Shown here: piece by piece, positions 63,320-64,000 of the stretch | How the letters are laid out: each line of letters begins with the position of its first letter | Numbering within the stretch: position 1 is the stretch's first letter | NCBI GenBank assembly: GCA_016188005.1 | Contig: JACPIQ010000007.1 | Location: 44,993 to 108,992, forward strand | DNA: 64,000 nt | Reading direction: 5' to 3' | Source: Candidatus Rokuibacteriota bacterium | GTDB lineage: Bacteria > Methylomirabilota > Methylomirabilia > Rokubacteriales > CSP1-6 | Program-made: the position numbers and the translations under genes | The notes under the pieces: model-generated | The model's database searches: none | Seen by the model: only the letters and a program-made list of their open reading frames with translations | What the model was told of the DNA's origin: nothing

Positions 63320-64000
63320 CTACTTGGCCACCTCCACGGCGCGCGTCTCCCGGATCACCACCACCTTGATATGGCCGGGGTACTGCATCTCGGCCTCGAT
63401 GCGCTTGGAGATGTCCTTGGCGAGCTGGTGGGCGTCGAGATCGGAGATCATCTCGGCCTTGGTCATGACGCGTAGCTCGCGCCCGGCCTGGATCGCGTAG
63501 CACATCTCCACGCCCTTGTAGGACATGGCGATCTGCTCGAGCTTGGCGAGCCGCTTGATGTAGCTCTCGAGGACGTCCCGGCGGGCCCCGGGGCGGGCGG
63601 CCGAGATGCCGTCGGCGGCTTCCACGAGGACGGCCTCGATGGTCTCGGGCTCCACGTTCTCGTGGCCGCACAGCGCGGCGTTGATGACCTGCGGGGACTC
63701 GCCGTACTTGGTCAGCACCTGGAGCGACAGCTCCGGGTGGCTCCCCTCCTGCTCGTGGGTGAGCGCCTTGCCGATGTCGTGGAGGAGCCCCATGCGCTTG
63801 GCGAGCTTGACGTCGACCCTGAGCTCGGCGGCCATCATCCCGGCCAGCCACGCCACCTCCTTGGAGTGCTGCAGGCAGTGCTGGCCGTAGGAGGTCCGGT
63901 ACTTGAGGCGCCCGACCAGTCGGACCAGCTCCGGGTGGAACCCGTGCACGCCCACCTCGAAGCAGGCCTTCTCCCCCTCCTCCTTGAGCTGCAGCTCCAT
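63320..64000 (-). CDS. rny: Ribonuclease Y, 5' part outside the window
   Basis: The C-terminal 226 residues of RNase Y, a membrane-anchored endoribonuclease central to mRNA turnover. The HD metal motif is visible as GLLHDIGKA at 71-79 of the visible part, with the preceding [11 protein letters not shown] helix. [16 protein letters not shown] and [10 protein letters not shown] toward the end are family hallmarks. The N-terminal membrane anchor, coiled coil and KH domain, roughly 290 residues, lie beyond the right edge, so the Met at 64000 is internal. Followed by ymdB as in many genomes. Confidence 0.95.
   Translation of the reverse strand: MELQLKEEGEKACFEVGVHGFHPELVRLVGRLKYRTSYGQHCLQHSKEVAWLAGMMAAELRVDVKLAKRMGLLHDIGKALTHEQEGSHPELSLQVLTKYGESPQVINAALCGHENVEPETIEAVLVEAADGISAARPGARRDVLESYIKRLAKLEQIAMSYKGVEMCYAIQAGRELRVMTKAEMISDLDAHQLAKDISKRIEAEMQYPGHIKVVVIRETRAVEVAK

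Overview
This window comes from a high-GC bacterium with an outer membrane. Evidence for the outer membrane is a Wzi-type capsule assembly protein and an MlaC-type phospholipid transport protein. The right-hand block places ribonuclease Y, YmdB, FolD, XseA, XseB, IspA, enolase and FtsB together. High GC plus RNase Y in a diderm would suit Candidatus Rokubacteria/Methylomirabilota or a deltaproteobacterial-type lineage. That placement is inference only, because no rRNA or ribosomal marker is present. No tRNA, rRNA, CRISPR array, insertion sequence or phage gene was recognised.

Layout: 0-53 kb is one very large surface-glycan locus read entirely from the minus strand. Its left part (1-22 kb) holds pseI and pseG, a Wzz chain-length protein, a membrane-bound nucleotide-sugar dehydratase, two PLP sugar aminotransferases, a thiamine-dependent E1 alpha/beta pair, two tandem initiating phosphoglycosyltransferases, two tandem O-antigen ligase/polymerase paralogues, glycosyltransferases, a polysaccharide deacetylase and several methyltransferases. 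At 22-24 kb there is a secreted repeat protein broken by an apparent frameshift, and a sulfotransferase. From about 24.1 to 30.8 kb the base composition drops clearly. This segment encodes a third initiating transferase, two radical SAM enzymes, a methyltransferase, a GT4 enzyme and an unusual GT26-deacetylase fusion. From 30.8 to 53 kb GC is high again. This part carries a second sulfotransferase, a DUF4910 aminopeptidase-like protein, a STELLO-like transferase, a flippase-like ABC transporter and a nonulosonic acid section: pseB, an SpsF-type cytidylyltransferase, a PLP aminotransferase, two GNAT acetyltransferases, a sugar N-formyltransferase, a second and divergent NeuB, a CMP-sugar synthetase, an SDR and two Gfo/Idh/MocA oxidoreductases. 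APS kinase (cysC) is the first gene of this run.

A 362-base divergent region (53045-53406) separates cysC from the only plus-strand gene, the wzi-like capsule anchor gene. From 55 to 64 kb the genes are largely housekeeping: mlaC, a membrane GT2, ftsB, eno, ispA, xseB, xseA, folD, ymdB and the 3' part of rny.

The likely joint product is a sulfated and methylated surface polysaccharide or glycoprotein glycan. It would contain pseudaminic acid and probably a second, possibly N-formylated nonulosonic acid. It would be started by one of three phosphoglycosyltransferases, flipped by an ABC half-transporter (no Wzx was seen), length-controlled by Wzz, polymerised or ligated by the tandem ligase-like proteins, and anchored through Wzi. 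Most genes overlap their neighbour by ATGA or GTGA, so translational coupling is extensive. Many natural starts are therefore GTG, and I set starts at those overlaps.
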